From Jannaschia sp. GRR-S6-38 (GTDB lineage: Bacteria; Pseudomonadota; Alphaproteobacteria; Rhodobacterales; Rhodobacteraceae): a stretch of 64,000 bases of DNA. The translations under genes were made by a program, and so were the position numbers. The stretch spans positions 2,749,501-2,813,500 of the forward strand of contig NZ_CP122537.1 of the NCBI RefSeq assembly GCF_029853695.1. Direction: 5' to 3'. Numbering within the stretch: the first letter of the stretch is position 1; each line of letters starts with the position of its first letter. Shown here piece after piece: positions 1 to 9,675 of this stretch. The notes below the pieces were generated by a model. The model had not been told where the DNA came from. It saw nothing but the letters and a program-made list of their open reading frames with translations, and searched no databases.

Positions 1-600
1 GTCGTAGTCGCGCGCCAGGTAGCTGAACGCGCCTTCCGACGACACCAGCCAGCGCCGGTCCTCGGGCAGGGCGCGGATGGCGTCGCGCAGGGGGGCGATG
101 GTGGCGGTGATCCGGTCCTTGTAGGCGGCGGCATTGGCCGCGTAGGTCGCGGCGTTGTCGGGATCCTGCTCTGACAGCGCCGCGGCGATGTTGTCGACAT
201 AGAGGAGCGCCGGTTCCAGACCCATCCAGCCATGCGGGTTCGGCTTGCCGGTATAGGGCCCCTGGCTGATGCCCAGCGGCTCGATGCCGTCGGAGACGAC
301 GGCCTGCGGGATCTCGCCCAGGTTGCGGAAGAACTGCTCGAACCAGAGCTCGAGGTTCAGACCGTTCCACAGGATCAGGTCGGCGTCGCGGGCGCGGATG
401 ATGTCTTGCGGCGTGGGCTGGTAGCCGTGGATCTCGGCCCCCGGCTTGGTGATCGAGACCACATCGGCCGCGTCGCCCGCGACGTTGCGGGCCATGTCGG
501 CGATGACGGTGAAGGTGGTGGCGACCTTCAGGCGATCCGTCTGCGCGGCGGCGGGCAGGGCGAGAGACAGGGCCAAGGCCAGGGTCGTCAGGAAACGCAT
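1..600 (-). CDS. Metal ABC transporter substrate-binding protein (Mn/Zn/Fe, TroA/SitA-type), 3' end outside window
   Basis: The reverse strand encodes a secreted protein that starts at 600 with a typical signal peptide (MRFLTTLALALSLALPAAAQ) and runs off the left edge after about 200 residues. It belongs to the cluster A-I metal-binding proteins that capture Mn2+, Zn2+ or Fe2+ in the periplasm and pass it to an ABC permease. The metal-site signatures are visible: a histidine in EIHGYQPTPQDI, a second in GKPNPHGWMG, and an acidic ligand region in VSSEGAFSYLARDYD. The partner ATPase and permease would lie left of the window. A Fur-family box sits 34 bp upstream. The Rhodobacteraceae homologues I recall are manganese/iron SitA proteins, but the metal cannot be read from this fragment. 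Confidence 0.9.
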   Translation of the reverse strand, partial: MRFLTTLALALSLALPAAAQTDRLKVATTFTVIADMARNVAGDAADVVSITKPGAEIHGYQPTPQDIIRARDADLILWNGLNLELWFEQFFRNLGEIPQAVVSDGIEPLGISQGPYTGKPNPHGWMGLEPALLYVDNIAAALSEQDPDNAATYAANAAAYKDRITATIAPLRDAIRALPEDRRWLVSSEGAFSYLARDYD

Positions 601-633
601 CGTGGCTCCGGTATTTCGGTGAAGGTACTAGAA

Positions 634-648
634 TGAGAATTATTCGCA
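634..648 (-). promoter_or_regulatory. Fur/Mur-family operator upstream of the metal-binding protein gene
   Basis: TGAGAAT-T-ATTCGCA is a 7-1-7 inverted repeat with one mismatch, the arrangement typical of Fur-family regulators. It ends 34 bp before the start codon of the metal transporter binding protein. In Rhodobacterales such a box before sit/mnt genes is usually bound by the manganese-responsive Mur/Fur protein. That assignment is inferred from family knowledge. Confidence 0.6.
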
Positions 649-803
649 ACTGAGGCGAGTTCAAGGGCGGCCGGCAGAGTTCCGGTCCCGGCGCCGGGCG
701 GACCGGGGGTCGCGGGGCGGGGATTCGGGACACCGGCGTGATGGACCCGCGCCCCGGTTGGGGGCGTGGGCAGGGACGCGCTAGGCCGGCCGCTGAGCGC
801 GGA

Positions 804-3800
804 TCACTCGGCCGCGCGCAGCGGGGGCTGCGGTCGGCCGCGGTCGGGCGTGTCGGCATCCTCGGGCAGGACGACGGGGCGCGGGGCCTCTTGCGCGGGG
901 ACGAGCGCGCCGTCCCCCTCCGCGTCGGCCCAGAGCAGGGTCGGCGCGCGGACGCGGCGGGCCTCGCGGCGCAGCGCCCAGTCCTCGGCGGCCCGGTGGC
1001 CGCGGCCGAAGCCCAGGCGACCCAGAAGCCGGCCCAGCCCGCGGGCATAGACGGCGACCCAGACCCGGGCGGCCAGCATCGCCGGCGTGAACAGAAGCGT
1101 CAGCACCGTCGCAATGCCCAAGCCCCAGACAACCGCGGTCGCAAGCTGGATCCACCACAAGGCGGTGGGCGAGCCGATCGAATAGCCGCCGCCGATGAAG
1201 TTGAGCGACAGGCCGAACATCATCGGTGCGAGGCCTGCCATCGTGGTCAGCGTCGTCAGCAGCACCGGGCGGATCCGGTCCTCGGCGGTGCGGGTGATCG
1301 CCTCGATCCGCGGCATGTAGCGGGAGTATTCCTGGTAGGTGTCGATCAACACGATGTTGTTGTTCACCACGATCCCCGCCAGCGCGACGATGCCGGTGCC
1401 GGTCATGATGATCGAGAAGGGCTGGCCCATGACCAGCATGCCGATCAGCACGCCCGTGGTGGAGAGGACCACGGCCAGCAGCACCAGCACCGAGTTGTAG
1501 ATCGAGTTGAACTGCGCCAGCAGGATCACGAACATCAGGCCCAGCGCGCCGATGAAGGCCTGGCCCAGGAAGGCCTGGCTCTCGGCCTGTTCTTCCTGGT
1601 CGCCGGTCCATTCCCAGCTCACGGATTCGGGCAGGATGCCGCCCGCTTCCAGCGCCTCGGTCAGGACGCCGATGCGTTCGTTGGCGGTGACCGGGATCGC
1701 GGTCAGATCGGAGCCCTCGGCCTCGGCCTCGGGGACCACGGCCTGCGTGACGCCGTCCGCGTCCACCAGCTTGACCATGCCGGGGGCCACGTCGGCCTTG
1801 ACGTCGAAGAAGCGCGTGCCATCGCTGCGGTCGATCTGCGCGAGCTGCGGGACCGGCTGGCGGGTGATGAAATTCGCCAGCGGCACCAGCCCGTCGGCGG
1901 TGCGGACCTTGAGGTTGTCGAGCGTCGACAGGACGCGGTCCTCCTCGGGCAGGCGGACGCGGATCTCGATCTCCTCGTCGGAGGAGGGGACGCGCATCGT
2001 GTCGAGCAGGATGCCGCGCGTGACCAGCTGGACCATCGCGCCCACGGTCGCGACATCCGCGCCGAACCGGCCGGCCTTTTCGACGTCGACGTCGATTTCC
2101 CAGTCGATGCCGGGCAAGGGCAGCGTGTCCTCGATATCGATGATCGCCGGGGTCGCGGCGAAGAGATCGACCGCCTCGGCCGTCGCGGCCTGGAGTTCCA
2201 GCCAGTTCTCGCCGGTCAGGCGCAGGTGGACGGGCTTGCCCTGCGCGGGGCCGCGATCGTTAGCCGAGAGGTCGACCTTGACGCCCGGCAATTCGCGCAG
2301 GCGCGCCAGCAGGTCGTCGGCGATGGCGTCGCCGTCGAAGGCCGGATCGACGAAATCGCCGTTCACGGTGAAGCCGAAGATGTCGAACCACGGGGCGCTG
2401 ACCGTCGGGCGGTCTTCCCAGGGGACCATCTCGATCTGGATCTGGCCGATCGTGTCGGCGGGGCCGCCCGCAGCGCCCGGACCGCCGGAATTCAGCCCGC
2501 CATCGCCGGCGAAGGCGAAGGCCGATTCGATGCCGGGCGTGGCGAGAACGATCTCTTCGGCCTCGCGCAGGAGCGCATCCTTCTCGTCGAGCGAGAGATT
2601 GCCGCGGGCGCGGACGTAGATATTGGCCTGCTCGAGCTCGCTTTCGACGAAGAACTCGACTCCATTATTGTTGGCGGCGAAGTAGCTGAAGGTTGTGATG
2701 ACGGCGAAGCCCACCGCGCCCACCGCGACGATCGGGCCGATCGGGTTGCCGACGATCAGGTTCACGAACTGCCCGAAGAGCGACCGGCGATAGCCCGAGC
2801 GCACGCGCCGCGCGCGGCGCTCGAACTTGACCGAGCCCAGCGTCGTCGAAAGCGCGGCCGCCGCGACGAGGAACAGGATCGCGCCCGGCAGCGAGCCCAG
2901 CAGCCCCGGGGGCGCCTGCGGCAGCAGGAGGGCCGGGTTCAGCGTCTGCAGGATCGCGACGATCATCAGCCAGGCGGAGGCCGCGGCCAGCGCCGCGCGC
3001 ACGATCCAGGGGAGGCTGGCGCGCAGCGCGTTGGCACCGCGCTCGAACATACGGCTGACGCGGCCCGCGACGCCGCCCAGCACTGGCAGGTAGACCAGCG
3101 CCACGATCAGCGAGGCCGAGAGCACGAAAATCAGCGTGACCGGCAGCATCCCCATGAACTCGCCCGGCACGCCCGGCCAGAAGAGCATCGGGAGGAAGGC
3201 GCAGAGCGTCGTCGCCGTGGAGGACACGACGGGCCAGAACATGCGCTTGGCCGCTTCCGTATAGGCGTGCATCGGGCCCGCGCCTTCCGAGATGCGCTTG
3301 TCGGCGTATTCGACCACAACGATGGCCCCGTCGACGAGCATGCCGACGGCGAGGATCAGGCCGAACATCACGATGTTCGAAATGGTGATCCCCAGCACGG
3401 CCATCAGCGCGAAGCTGAGCAGGAAGGAGGTCGGGATCGCGAAGCCCACGAGGAGCGCGGACCGGGTGCCGAGTGCCGCCAGCACGACGATCATCACCAG
3501 CGCGATGGCCGTCAGGACAGAGCCTTCGAGCTGGCTGACCATGGAGCGCACGGTGCGCGACTGGTCGAGCGTGATGCGAACCTCGACGGCCTGTCGCAGC
3601 TCCTCGGGCCAGGTCGCGGTCTGCGCATCGATCTCGGCGCGCACATCGGCGGCCGTGTCGATGATGTTGAAGCCCTTCCGCTTGACCACCTGCAGCGCGA
3701 CGGTGGTGTCGCCGTTGTAGCGCGCGGTGCCCTCGCGATCCTCGAAGGTGAGGTTGATCTGCGCCAGGTCGCCCAGCGTGATGACGCGGTCGCCATCGGT

Positions 3801-4535
3801 CTTCACGGGCAGCTCGTAGACGTCCTGCGTGGTCTCGAAGCTACCGGGGATCTTGACGGGGAAGGCACCCGAGGCGGTCTCGACCGAGCCCGTGGCGACC
3901 AGCAGGTTGTTCTGCGTGACCACGTTCACCAACTCGCCCGCGGTGACGTTGTAGGCTTCCAGCGCCAGCGGATCGATCAGCACCTCGACCATCTCGTCGC
4001 GGTGCCCGGCGAGCCCGGCCTCGAGAATGGCGGGCATGCCTTCCAGCCGGTCCTGCAAATCACCCGCGAGCCGCAGGAGCGTGCGCTCCGGCGCGTCGCC
4101 CGACAGCGAAACGATGAGGATCGGAAACTCGGAGAAGTTGATCTCGTCGATGATGTACTGCTCGGCACCGGCAGGGAAGTCGGCCTCGGCATTGTTCATC
4201 TTGTCGCGCACATCGGCGATGGTGGCGGATTTGTCCCAGCCGAACTCGAACTCCAGGAAGATGCCCGCGAAGCCCTCGGAGGCGGTGGCGGTCATTTCCT
4301 TGAGGCCGTCGACCTCCTTGAGCTCGGTCTCCATCGGCTTGACCAGCAGCTTCTCGGAATCCGAGGCGCTGATGCCGGGGAAGGGGACCGACACGAAGAT
4401 GCCGGGGATGTCGATATCGGGCTCGCCCTCCTTGGGGAGCGAGATATAGGCCACCGCGCCTGCCACCACGGAGAGCACGACGAAGGCCAGGACCATCCGC
4501 GCGCGGTTGGCGGCCCAGTCTATGATGCCGGTCAT
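804..4535 (-). CDS. RND-family efflux pump inner-membrane subunit (AcrB/MexB-like), long form
   Basis: This 1243-residue protein is the proton-driven inner-membrane pump of a tripartite efflux system. It opens with the usual transmembrane helix (ANRARMVLAFVVLSVVAGAVAY), followed by porter-domain sequence, the helix 2-6 block, a second porter half and helices 8-12 (LMFVILLAQFNSIYNSVLVL and onward). It is about 200 residues longer than AcrB. The excess is an insert with extra hydrophobic stretches between the two halves (roughly residues 495-600) and a basic, charged C-terminal tail. The helix 4 motif reads VDGAIVVVEYADK, so only one of the two AcrB aspartates is present. Helix 10 has VVNNNIVLID and no lysine. 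Its start overlaps the stop of the fusion-protein gene by 4 bp. The substrate is unknown. Confidence 0.93.
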   Translation of the reverse strand: MTGIIDWAANRARMVLAFVVLSVVAGAVAYISLPKEGEPDIDIPGIFVSVPFPGISASDSEKLLVKPMETELKEVDGLKEMTATASEGFAGIFLEFEFGWDKSATIADVRDKMNNAEADFPAGAEQYIIDEINFSEFPILIVSLSGDAPERTLLRLAGDLQDRLEGMPAILEAGLAGHRDEMVEVLIDPLALEAYNVTAGELVNVVTQNNLLVATGSVETASGAFPVKIPGSFETTQDVYELPVKTDGDRVITLGDLAQINLTFEDREGTARYNGDTTVALQVVKRKGFNIIDTAADVRAEIDAQTATWPEELRQAVEVRITLDQSRTVRSMVSQLEGSVLTAIALVMIVVLAALGTRSALLVGFAIPTSFLLSFALMAVLGITISNIVMFGLILAVGMLVDGAIVVVEYADKRISEGAGPMHAYTEAAKRMFWPVVSSTATTLCAFLPMLFWPGVPGEFMGMLPVTLIFVLSASLIVALVYLPVLGGVAGRVSRMFERGANALRASLPWIVRAALAAASAWLMIVAILQTLNPALLLPQAPPGLLGSLPGAILFLVAAAALSTTLGSVKFERRARRVRSGYRRSLFGQFVNLIVGNPIGPIVAVGAVGFAVITTFSYFAANNNGVEFFVESELEQANIYVRARGNLSLDEKDALLREAEEIVLATPGIESAFAFAGDGGLNSGGPGAAGGPADTIGQIQIEMVPWEDRPTVSAPWFDIFGFTVNGDFVDPAFDGDAIADDLLARLRELPGVKVDLSANDRGPAQGKPVHLRLTGENWLELQAATAEAVDLFAATPAIIDIEDTLPLPGIDWEIDVDVEKAGRFGADVATVGAMVQLVTRGILLDTMRVPSSDEEIEIRVRLPEEDRVLSTLDNLKVRTADGLVPLANFITRQPVPQLAQIDRSDGTRFFDVKADVAPGMVKLVDADGVTQAVVPEAEAEGSDLTAIPVTANERIGVLTEALEAGGILPESVSWEWTGDQEEQAESQAFLGQAFIGALGLMFVILLAQFNSIYNSVLVLLAVVLSTTGVLIGMLVMGQPFSIIMTGTGIVALAGIVVNNNIVLIDTYQEYSRYMPRIEAITRTAEDRIRPVLLTTLTTMAGLAPMMFGLSLNFIGGGYSIGSPTALWWIQLATAVVWGLGIATVLTLLFTPAMLAARVWVAVYARGLGRLLGRLGFGRGHRAAEDWALRREARRVRAPTLLWADAEGDGALVPAQEAPRPVVLPEDADTPDRGRPQPPLRAAE

Positions 4536-5848
4536 TGCGTCACCTCGGGGCTGTCATCGGCGAATGTAACACGAACGGGCACGCCTTCGGTCACGTATTC
4601 CTGCCCGACGGTGATCACGTCGACCTGCGGCGGCAGGCCCGAGAGCAGAACGCCGTCCACCGTGTCGCGCACCAGCGTCGCGGGCTGGAAGGCGACGATG
4701 CCGTCGGCGACGATCCGCAGGCCCAGCTCGCCCTCGTCGTTGAGGGTCAGCGCGGAGGCGGGAATCAGATGCGCCTCGGTCGCGTCGGTCTCGATCAGGA
4801 TCTCGGCGGTCTGGCCGTCGCGGATGGTCAGGTCGGCATTCGGCACCGTGACTTCGACGCGGAAGGTCCGGGTCATGTCGTCGGCGGCGCGGCTGAGGAA
4901 GGTGACCTCGCCCGTGACCTCGGCGCCCGAGGCCAGCCGCGCGCCGGCGCGGGCGCCGACCTTCACACGGTCGACCTGCGCCTCGGGCAGGAAGCCCACA
5001 AGACGCAGCGGGTCCAGTTGCACGACGGTCGCGCAGGGCGATCCAGGCTGGAGCAGGGTGCCCAGTTCGGCCGTGTCGGTCTCTAGCAGGCCGGCGAAGG
5101 GCGCCTCGATGCTGAGATTCGCGATCTCGCGCTCGGCGCGCTCGACCTGCGCCTCGGCCGAGCGGATGGCGGCGCGGGCCGACTCGATCCCCGCGCGCAC
5201 CGATTCAAGCCCGGTTTCGGCGGTTCCGATCCCGGCCTCGGCGGCGCGCAGGATGGCGGCGGCGTTGGCCACGCGGGTTTCGGAGGCGAAGCCGTCCTCG
5301 GACAGGCGCGAGGCGGCGTTCTGGTTGATGCGGGCTTCCTCCAGCCGGGCCTCGGCCTCGGCCAGGCGGGCGGCGGCCTCGGGGACGCGCGCCTCGGCTT
5401 CGGGCAGGCGCGCCAGGGCCTCGGCCAGCCGCGACTCGGCCTCGGACAGGGCGGCCTGGCGGGTGCCGGGGTCCAACTCGCACAGCATCTGGCCCGCCTC
5501 GACGAATGCGCCCTTGCGGATCGGCTCGGAGACGACGGTGCCGGTGGTTTCGGCGGCGACGGTCACCTCGCGCGCGGCCTCGGACTGGCCGCGCACCAGC
5601 ACCGCGTCGGGAACGTCCCGCGCGGTAGAGCGCAGGGCCACGACGCGGACCGGGGCGCGATCCTCGGCGGCTTCCTCGGTGGCGATGGCGACCGGGATCT
5701 CGGGCGCGGTCTCGTCCGCGGGCGCGGCGGTGCCGGGCGCATCACCGGTGGTGCCGCGCGCGAAATCGAGGAGCGCCTCGCGCTGCAGCACGAGGAAGAA
5801 CAGGGCGATGGCGACGAGCACGGCCGTCACGAGGGGAAGGAGGCGCAT
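4532..5848 (-). CDS. Efflux RND periplasmic adaptor (HlyD/MFP family)
   Basis: A 438-residue membrane fusion protein with an N-terminal anchor (LVTAVLVAIALFFLVLQ). It has a split lipoyl/biotinyl-like domain (GAFVEAGQMLCELD before, APFAGLLETDTAELGTLLQPG after) around a long alanine/glutamate-rich coiled coil at about residues 135-240, then a beta-barrel region. The family bridges the inner-membrane pump to an outer-membrane TolC-type channel. It is the first gene of a two-gene operon and its ATGA overlaps the pump gene. No outer-membrane factor or regulator gene is next to it, so the exit duct must be encoded elsewhere. A palindromic operator lies 46 bp upstream. Confidence 0.92.
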   Translation of the reverse strand: MRLLPLVTAVLVAIALFFLVLQREALLDFARGTTGDAPGTAAPADETAPEIPVAIATEEAAEDRAPVRVVALRSTARDVPDAVLVRGQSEAAREVTVAAETTGTVVSEPIRKGAFVEAGQMLCELDPGTRQAALSEAESRLAEALARLPEAEARVPEAAARLAEAEARLEEARINQNAASRLSEDGFASETRVANAAAILRAAEAGIGTAETGLESVRAGIESARAAIRSAEAQVERAEREIANLSIEAPFAGLLETDTAELGTLLQPGSPCATVVQLDPLRLVGFLPEAQVDRVKVGARAGARLASGAEVTGEVTFLSRAADDMTRTFRVEVTVPNADLTIRDGQTAEILIETDATEAHLIPASALTLNDEGELGLRIVADGIVAFQPATLVRDTVDGVLLSGLPPQVDVITVGQEYVTEGVPVRVTFADDSPEVTQ

Positions 5849-5893
5849 GGCGAGCCTTTCGGGCGGATCGAAATTTCTGCCGGTATGGCAGAG

Positions 5894-5909
5894 TAAACCA
5901 ATTGGTTCA
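5894..5909 (-). promoter_or_regulatory. Palindromic operator (TetR-type candidate) before the RND operon
   Basis: TAAACCAATTGGTTCA contains the perfect 12-bp palindrome AACCAATTGGTT with matching outer T/A. It stands out as AT-rich within GC-rich DNA, 46 bp upstream of the fusion-protein start. Symmetric 12-16 bp sites in this position are typical for TetR- or MarR-family repressors of efflux operons. No such regulator is encoded in the window, so the binder is unknown. Confidence 0.5.
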
Positions 5910-6076
5910 GTTTTTAGGTCGCGGCTGCCCCCACGACAAGGGGCTCGGCGTCGGATTCAGCGGTCTGCAACATATTTGTGCGTCAGCGCACGGCGGCGGG
6001 GCGGGACCATTCCCGCTTGGCCCCCGCGGGTCGCTGCGCTAGGACGGCGGCGCGAGGAAACAGGGGCCGCGCCGTC

Positions 6077-6748
6077 ATGTCCAATCCCGAGAGCTTCATC
6101 GACGAGGTCACCGAGGAGGTCCGCCGCGACAGGCTTTACGCGTTGCTGCGCCGCTGGGGCTGGGTGGCGATCCTGGCGGTGATCTTGCTGGTCGGCGGCG
6201 CCGCCTGGACGGAATGGCAGCGCAGCCAGTCCGAGGCGCGGGCGCAGGCCTTCGGCGACGCGCTCCTGGCCGCGCTGACCGAGCCGGAGCCCGCCGCGCG
6301 GATGGAGGCGCTGGCCGCGATCGCGCCCGCCGACGCGCCGCAACAGGCCGTGCTGACGCTTCTGACCGCCGCGGCCGAGCTGGCCGGGGTCGAGACGCTG
6401 GACAGCCCCGAGGCGGCGGCCGCGCGTGCGCGCCTGGTCGCGCTGGCCGAGACGCCCGATCTGGATTCGAGCTACCGCCAACTCGCGCTCATCAAGGCGC
6501 TGCTGGCCGGCGGCACGGGCGAGGCCGCGCAGGACGCGATCCTGCTGGAGGAGCTGGCCGCGCCCGGCGCGCCCTACCGCCCCCTGGCGCTGGAGCTGCA
6601 GGCGATCGCGGCGCTGGAGGCGGGCGATACGGCCACGGCGATCACGCTTCTGCGCCTTCTGACCGAGGATGCCGAGGCGACGGAACCCTTGCGCCGCCGC
6701 GCTCGCCAGTTGATTGTGGCGCTGGGCGCGTCGCCCGAGCCGGCCTGA
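6077..6748 (+). CDS. YfgM-like TPR/ancillary translocon protein
   Basis: A 223-residue protein with a short cytoplasmic N-terminus, one membrane helix (WGWVAILAVILLVGGAAWTEW) and an alanine-rich helical TPR-like periplasmic domain. The N-terminal pattern FIDEVTEEVRRDRLYALLRRWGW is the usual beginning of alphaproteobacterial YfgM-like proteins. In Escherichia coli YfgM is a periplasmic ancillary subunit of SecYEG and its gene precedes bamB and der, the same order as here. I chose ATG 6077 because the family signature begins at it; longer in-frame starts add only unrelated arginine-rich sequence. Confidence 0.8.
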   Translation: MSNPESFIDEVTEEVRRDRLYALLRRWGWVAILAVILLVGGAAWTEWQRSQSEARAQAFGDALLAALTEPEPAARMEALAAIAPADAPQQAVLTLLTAAAELAGVETLDSPEAAAARARLVALAETPDLDSSYRQLALIKALLAGGTGEAAQDAILLEELAAPGAPYRPLALELQAIAALEAGDTATAITLLRLLTEDAEATEPLRRRARQLIVALGASPEPA

Positions 6749-6789
6749 GACCGGCCGCGCCGCAAAGCCAGGGACGGGGGGCCAGGTTC

Positions 6790-8109
6790 ATGAGATCCAT
6801 CACGGCGGCAGTGCTGGTCGGGGCCTTCGCTCTGTCGGCCTGCGGCGATCGCGAGGTCATCCTGCCCGGCGAACGCGTCGCGGTGCGCGAGGATCGCGGC
6901 ATCGGCGTCATCGCCTCCGCCAGCGAGGCCCCTGCGCCCGAGGCGCTGGGCATCGCGCTGCCGGCCCCGCGCCGGCTGGCCGACTGGCCGATGCGCGTGG
7001 GCAACGCGGCGAACGACCCCGCCCATGCAACCCTCTCGGCCCAGCCGGTGCTGCAATTCTCCGCAGATATCGGCGCGGGCGACTCGCGGCGCCAGCGCAT
7101 CACGGCGGATCCGGTCTCGGACGGCGCGCTGATCTACACGCTCGACGCGCAGGCGCGCGTCACGGCCACCAATACCGGCGGCGCGACGGTCTGGTCGCGC
7201 AGCCTGGTGCCCGGCTTCGAACGCGCGAGCGACGCGTCGGGCGGCGGGCTCGCGGTGGTGGGTGGCACGCTGTTCGCGGCGACGGGCTTCGGCGAGCTCT
7301 ACGCGCTCGACCCGGTTTCGGGGGCGGAGCGCTGGTCGCAGCGCCTCGACGCGCCTATCACGACGCCCAAGGCGGCGGGCGGGCTGGTCTATCTGGTCAG
7401 CCGCGACAACCGGGCCTGGGCGCTCGACGCCGAAACCGGACGGATCCAGTGGGAGCTGGCCGCCTCGCCCGCGCAATCGGTGATGGCCCGCGCCCCCGCG
7501 CCGGCGCTGACCGAGCGGGCGGTGATCTTCCCCTTCGGCTCGGGCGAGCTGCTGGCCGCGCTGCGCCAGTCGGGCCTGCGGGTCTGGGGCGCCTCGGTTT
7601 CGGGCGAGCGGGCGGGCGTGGCCTATAACGACGTGGGCGACATCACGGGCGACCCGGTCGTGTCGGATGGCGTGATCTATGCCGGGACGACGGCGGGACG
7701 CATGATCGCCGTCACCGCCAGCTCGGGCGAGCGGGTCTGGACCGTGACCGAGGGCGCGGTGAGCCCCGTCGCGGTCAAGGGCGGCTCGGTCTTCGCGGTC
7801 TCGGACCGCGCGCAGCTTCTGCGGCTGGACGCGGCGACGGGCGAGGTGCTGTGGCGGCAGGACCTGCCCTTCTATCGCAATTCGCGGCTGCAGCGGCGGC
7901 AGGGCGTCTACGCGCATTACGGCCCCGTTCTGGCCGGCGGGCGCCTCTGGGTCGCGTCCTCCGACGGGGCGCTGCGCGGCTTCGATCCGGCGACCGGCGC
8001 GCTGGCCGGGCTGGTCGAGATCCCCGGCGGCGCCGCCTCGCGACCGATCGTCTTCGGCGACGCGCTCTTCGTGGTGGGGCGCAACGGGCGGCTGCACGCC
8101 TACCGCTGA
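6790..8109 (+). CDS. bamB: BamB-like outer-membrane assembly lipoprotein (PQQ beta-propeller)
   Basis: A 439-residue lipoprotein. The N-terminus ends in the lipobox-like FALSACGD, placing the modified cysteine near residue 20. The remainder is a string of PQQ-type beta-propeller blades, for example LYALDPVSGAERWSQ, AWALDAETGRIQWE, LLRLDAATGEVLWRQ and LRGFDPATGALAG. BamB is a scaffold lipoprotein of the BAM complex that inserts outer-membrane beta-barrels. Gene order YfgM-like, bamB, der matches the gammaproteobacterial arrangement and supports the call. The start at 6790 was picked because only this one gives a signal peptide and lipobox. It is slightly longer than E. coli BamB (392 residues). 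Confidence 0.88.
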   Translation: MRSITAAVLVGAFALSACGDREVILPGERVAVREDRGIGVIASASEAPAPEALGIALPAPRRLADWPMRVGNAANDPAHATLSAQPVLQFSADIGAGDSRRQRITADPVSDGALIYTLDAQARVTATNTGGATVWSRSLVPGFERASDASGGGLAVVGGTLFAATGFGELYALDPVSGAERWSQRLDAPITTPKAAGGLVYLVSRDNRAWALDAETGRIQWELAASPAQSVMARAPAPALTERAVIFPFGSGELLAALRQSGLRVWGASVSGERAGVAYNDVGDITGDPVVSDGVIYAGTTAGRMIAVTASSGERVWTVTEGAVSPVAVKGGSVFAVSDRAQLLRLDAATGEVLWRQDLPFYRNSRLQRRQGVYAHYGPVLAGGRLWVASSDGALRGFDPATGALAGLVEIPGGAASRPIVFGDALFVVGRNGRLHAYR

Positions 8110-8220
8110 CCCGCCGCGCGGCTGACGGCGCCGGAGGGGCGGGCGGCCCCCGCGATCCGCCCACTGGCCCCGCGACGCGGATTGCGCTAACCCGCGCGCC
8201 TGACAGTCAGGACGCACCCC

Positions 8221-9675
8221 ATGTTCACCCTCGCCATCGTCGGACGGCCCAACGTGGGCAAGTCCACTCTCTTCAACCGCCTGGTCGGCAAGCGGCTGGC
8301 GCTGGTCGACGACCAGCCCGGCGTGACGCGCGACCTGCGCGAGGGGCAGGCGCGACTGGGAGACCTGAAATTCACCGTCATCGACACCGCCGGGCTGGAG
8401 GAGGTCACCGATGACAGCCTGCAGGGCCGCATGCGCCGCCTGACGGAGCGGGCGGTCGCGATGGCGGATGCCGCGCTCTTCGTGATTGACGCGCGGGTGG
8501 GCGTGACGCCCGCCGACGAGACCTTCGCCGATATCCTGCGCCGCGGCGGTCGCCCGGTCCTGCTGGCGGCCAACAAGGCCGAGGGGCGGCTGGGCGAGGC
8601 CGGCATGTTCGAGGCCTTCTCGCTAGGCCTGGGCGACGTGATCGGCCTGTCGGCCGAGCATGGCGAGGGCATGGCGGATCTCGCCGCCGCGCTGCGCCCG
8701 CTGATCGAGCTGAAGGCGGCCGAGCCCTCCGAGGAGGCCGAGGCCGAGGTCGAGATCGACGAGGCGGATCCGGGCGCGGAGGAGGATTGGGCCCCGACCG
8801 CCAAACGCCCGCTGAAGATCGCCGTGGTGGGGCGCCCGAATGCCGGGAAATCCACCCTCATCAACAGGATCATCGGCGAGGAGCGCCTGCTGACCGGCCC
8901 GGAGGCGGGTATCACCCGCGACTCGATCGCGCTGGGCTTCGACTGGCAGGGCACGCCCACGCGGCTTTTCGACACCGCCGGGATGCGCAAGCGCGCCAAG
9001 GTACAGGAGAAGCTGGAGAAGCTGTCGGTCTCGGACGGGCTGCGCGCCGTCAAATTCGCCGAGGTCGTGGTCGTGCTGCTCGATGCCGAGATCCCCTTCG
9101 AGAGCCAGGACCTGCGCATCGCCGACCTCGCCTCGCGCGAGGGGCGCGCCGTGGTGGTCGCGGTCAACAAATGGGACCTGGAGGAGCACCGGCAGGAGAA
9201 ACTGGCCCAACTCAAGGAAGCCTTCGAGCGGCTGCTGCCGCAGCTGCGCGGCGCGCCGCTGGTCACCGTGTCGGCCAAGACTGGGCGCGGGCTCGACCGG
9301 CTGCATGACGCGATCCTGCGCGCCCACGAGGTCTGGAACCGCCGAGTGCCGACGGCGGCGCTGAACCGCTGGCTCACCGGGATGCTGGAGCAGCACCCGC
9401 CCCCCGCGCCGCAGGGCCGCCGCATCAAGATGCGCTACATGACGCAGGTCAAAACGCGCCCGCCGGGCTTCGTGGTGATGTGCTCGCATCCCGACGCGGT
9501 GCCCGATGCCTATACTCGCTATCTGGTCAACGGGCTGCGCGAGGATTTCGACATGCCTGGCACGCCGATCCGGCTGCATCTGCGCGGGCAGGGCGACGCG
9601 AACCCTTACAAGGGCCGCAAGCGCCCGCAGGCATCGCGCCTGCGCAAGCATGTCGAGGGGCGCCGCAAGGACTGA
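8221..9675 (+). CDS. der: Ribosome biogenesis GTPase Der (EngA)
   Basis: 484 residues with two tandem GTPase domains, the hallmark of Der. The first P-loop is GRPNVGKST (about residues 8-16) and the second GRPNAGKST (about 204-212). Each is followed by a switch II DTAG motif and an NK(A/W)E or NKWD base-recognition motif. The C-terminal KH-like domain ([20 protein letters not shown]) completes the family architecture. Der acts in assembly of the 50S ribosomal subunit. An acidic linker ([18 protein letters not shown]) joins the two G domains. The coding strand and spacing suggest co-expression with bamB. Confidence 0.97.
   Translation: MFTLAIVGRPNVGKSTLFNRLVGKRLALVDDQPGVTRDLREGQARLGDLKFTVIDTAGLEEVTDDSLQGRMRRLTERAVAMADAALFVIDARVGVTPADETFADILRRGGRPVLLAANKAEGRLGEAGMFEAFSLGLGDVIGLSAEHGEGMADLAAALRPLIELKAAEPSEEAEAEVEIDEADPGAEEDWAPTAKRPLKIAVVGRPNAGKSTLINRIIGEERLLTGPEAGITRDSIALGFDWQGTPTRLFDTAGMRKRAKVQEKLEKLSVSDGLRAVKFAEVVVVLLDAEIPFESQDLRIADLASREGRAVVVAVNKWDLEEHRQEKLAQLKEAFERLLPQLRGAPLVTVSAKTGRGLDRLHDAILRAHEVWNRRVPTAALNRWLTGMLEQHPPPAPQGRRIKMRYMTQVKTRPPGFVVMCSHPDAVPDAYTRYLVNGLREDFDMPGTPIRLHLRGQGDANPYKGRKRPQASRLRKHVEGRRKD

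Noticed and set aside
738..6182. Very long plus-strand open frame (about 1800 codons) opposite the RND operon
   Set aside because: It is low-complexity, rich in Arg/Gly/Ala/His/Asp/Gln, and antisense to two clearly homologous genes. Long antisense frames are expected in high-GC DNA with strong third-position bias. The same applies to long frames opposite dctBD, rne and 55-59 kb.
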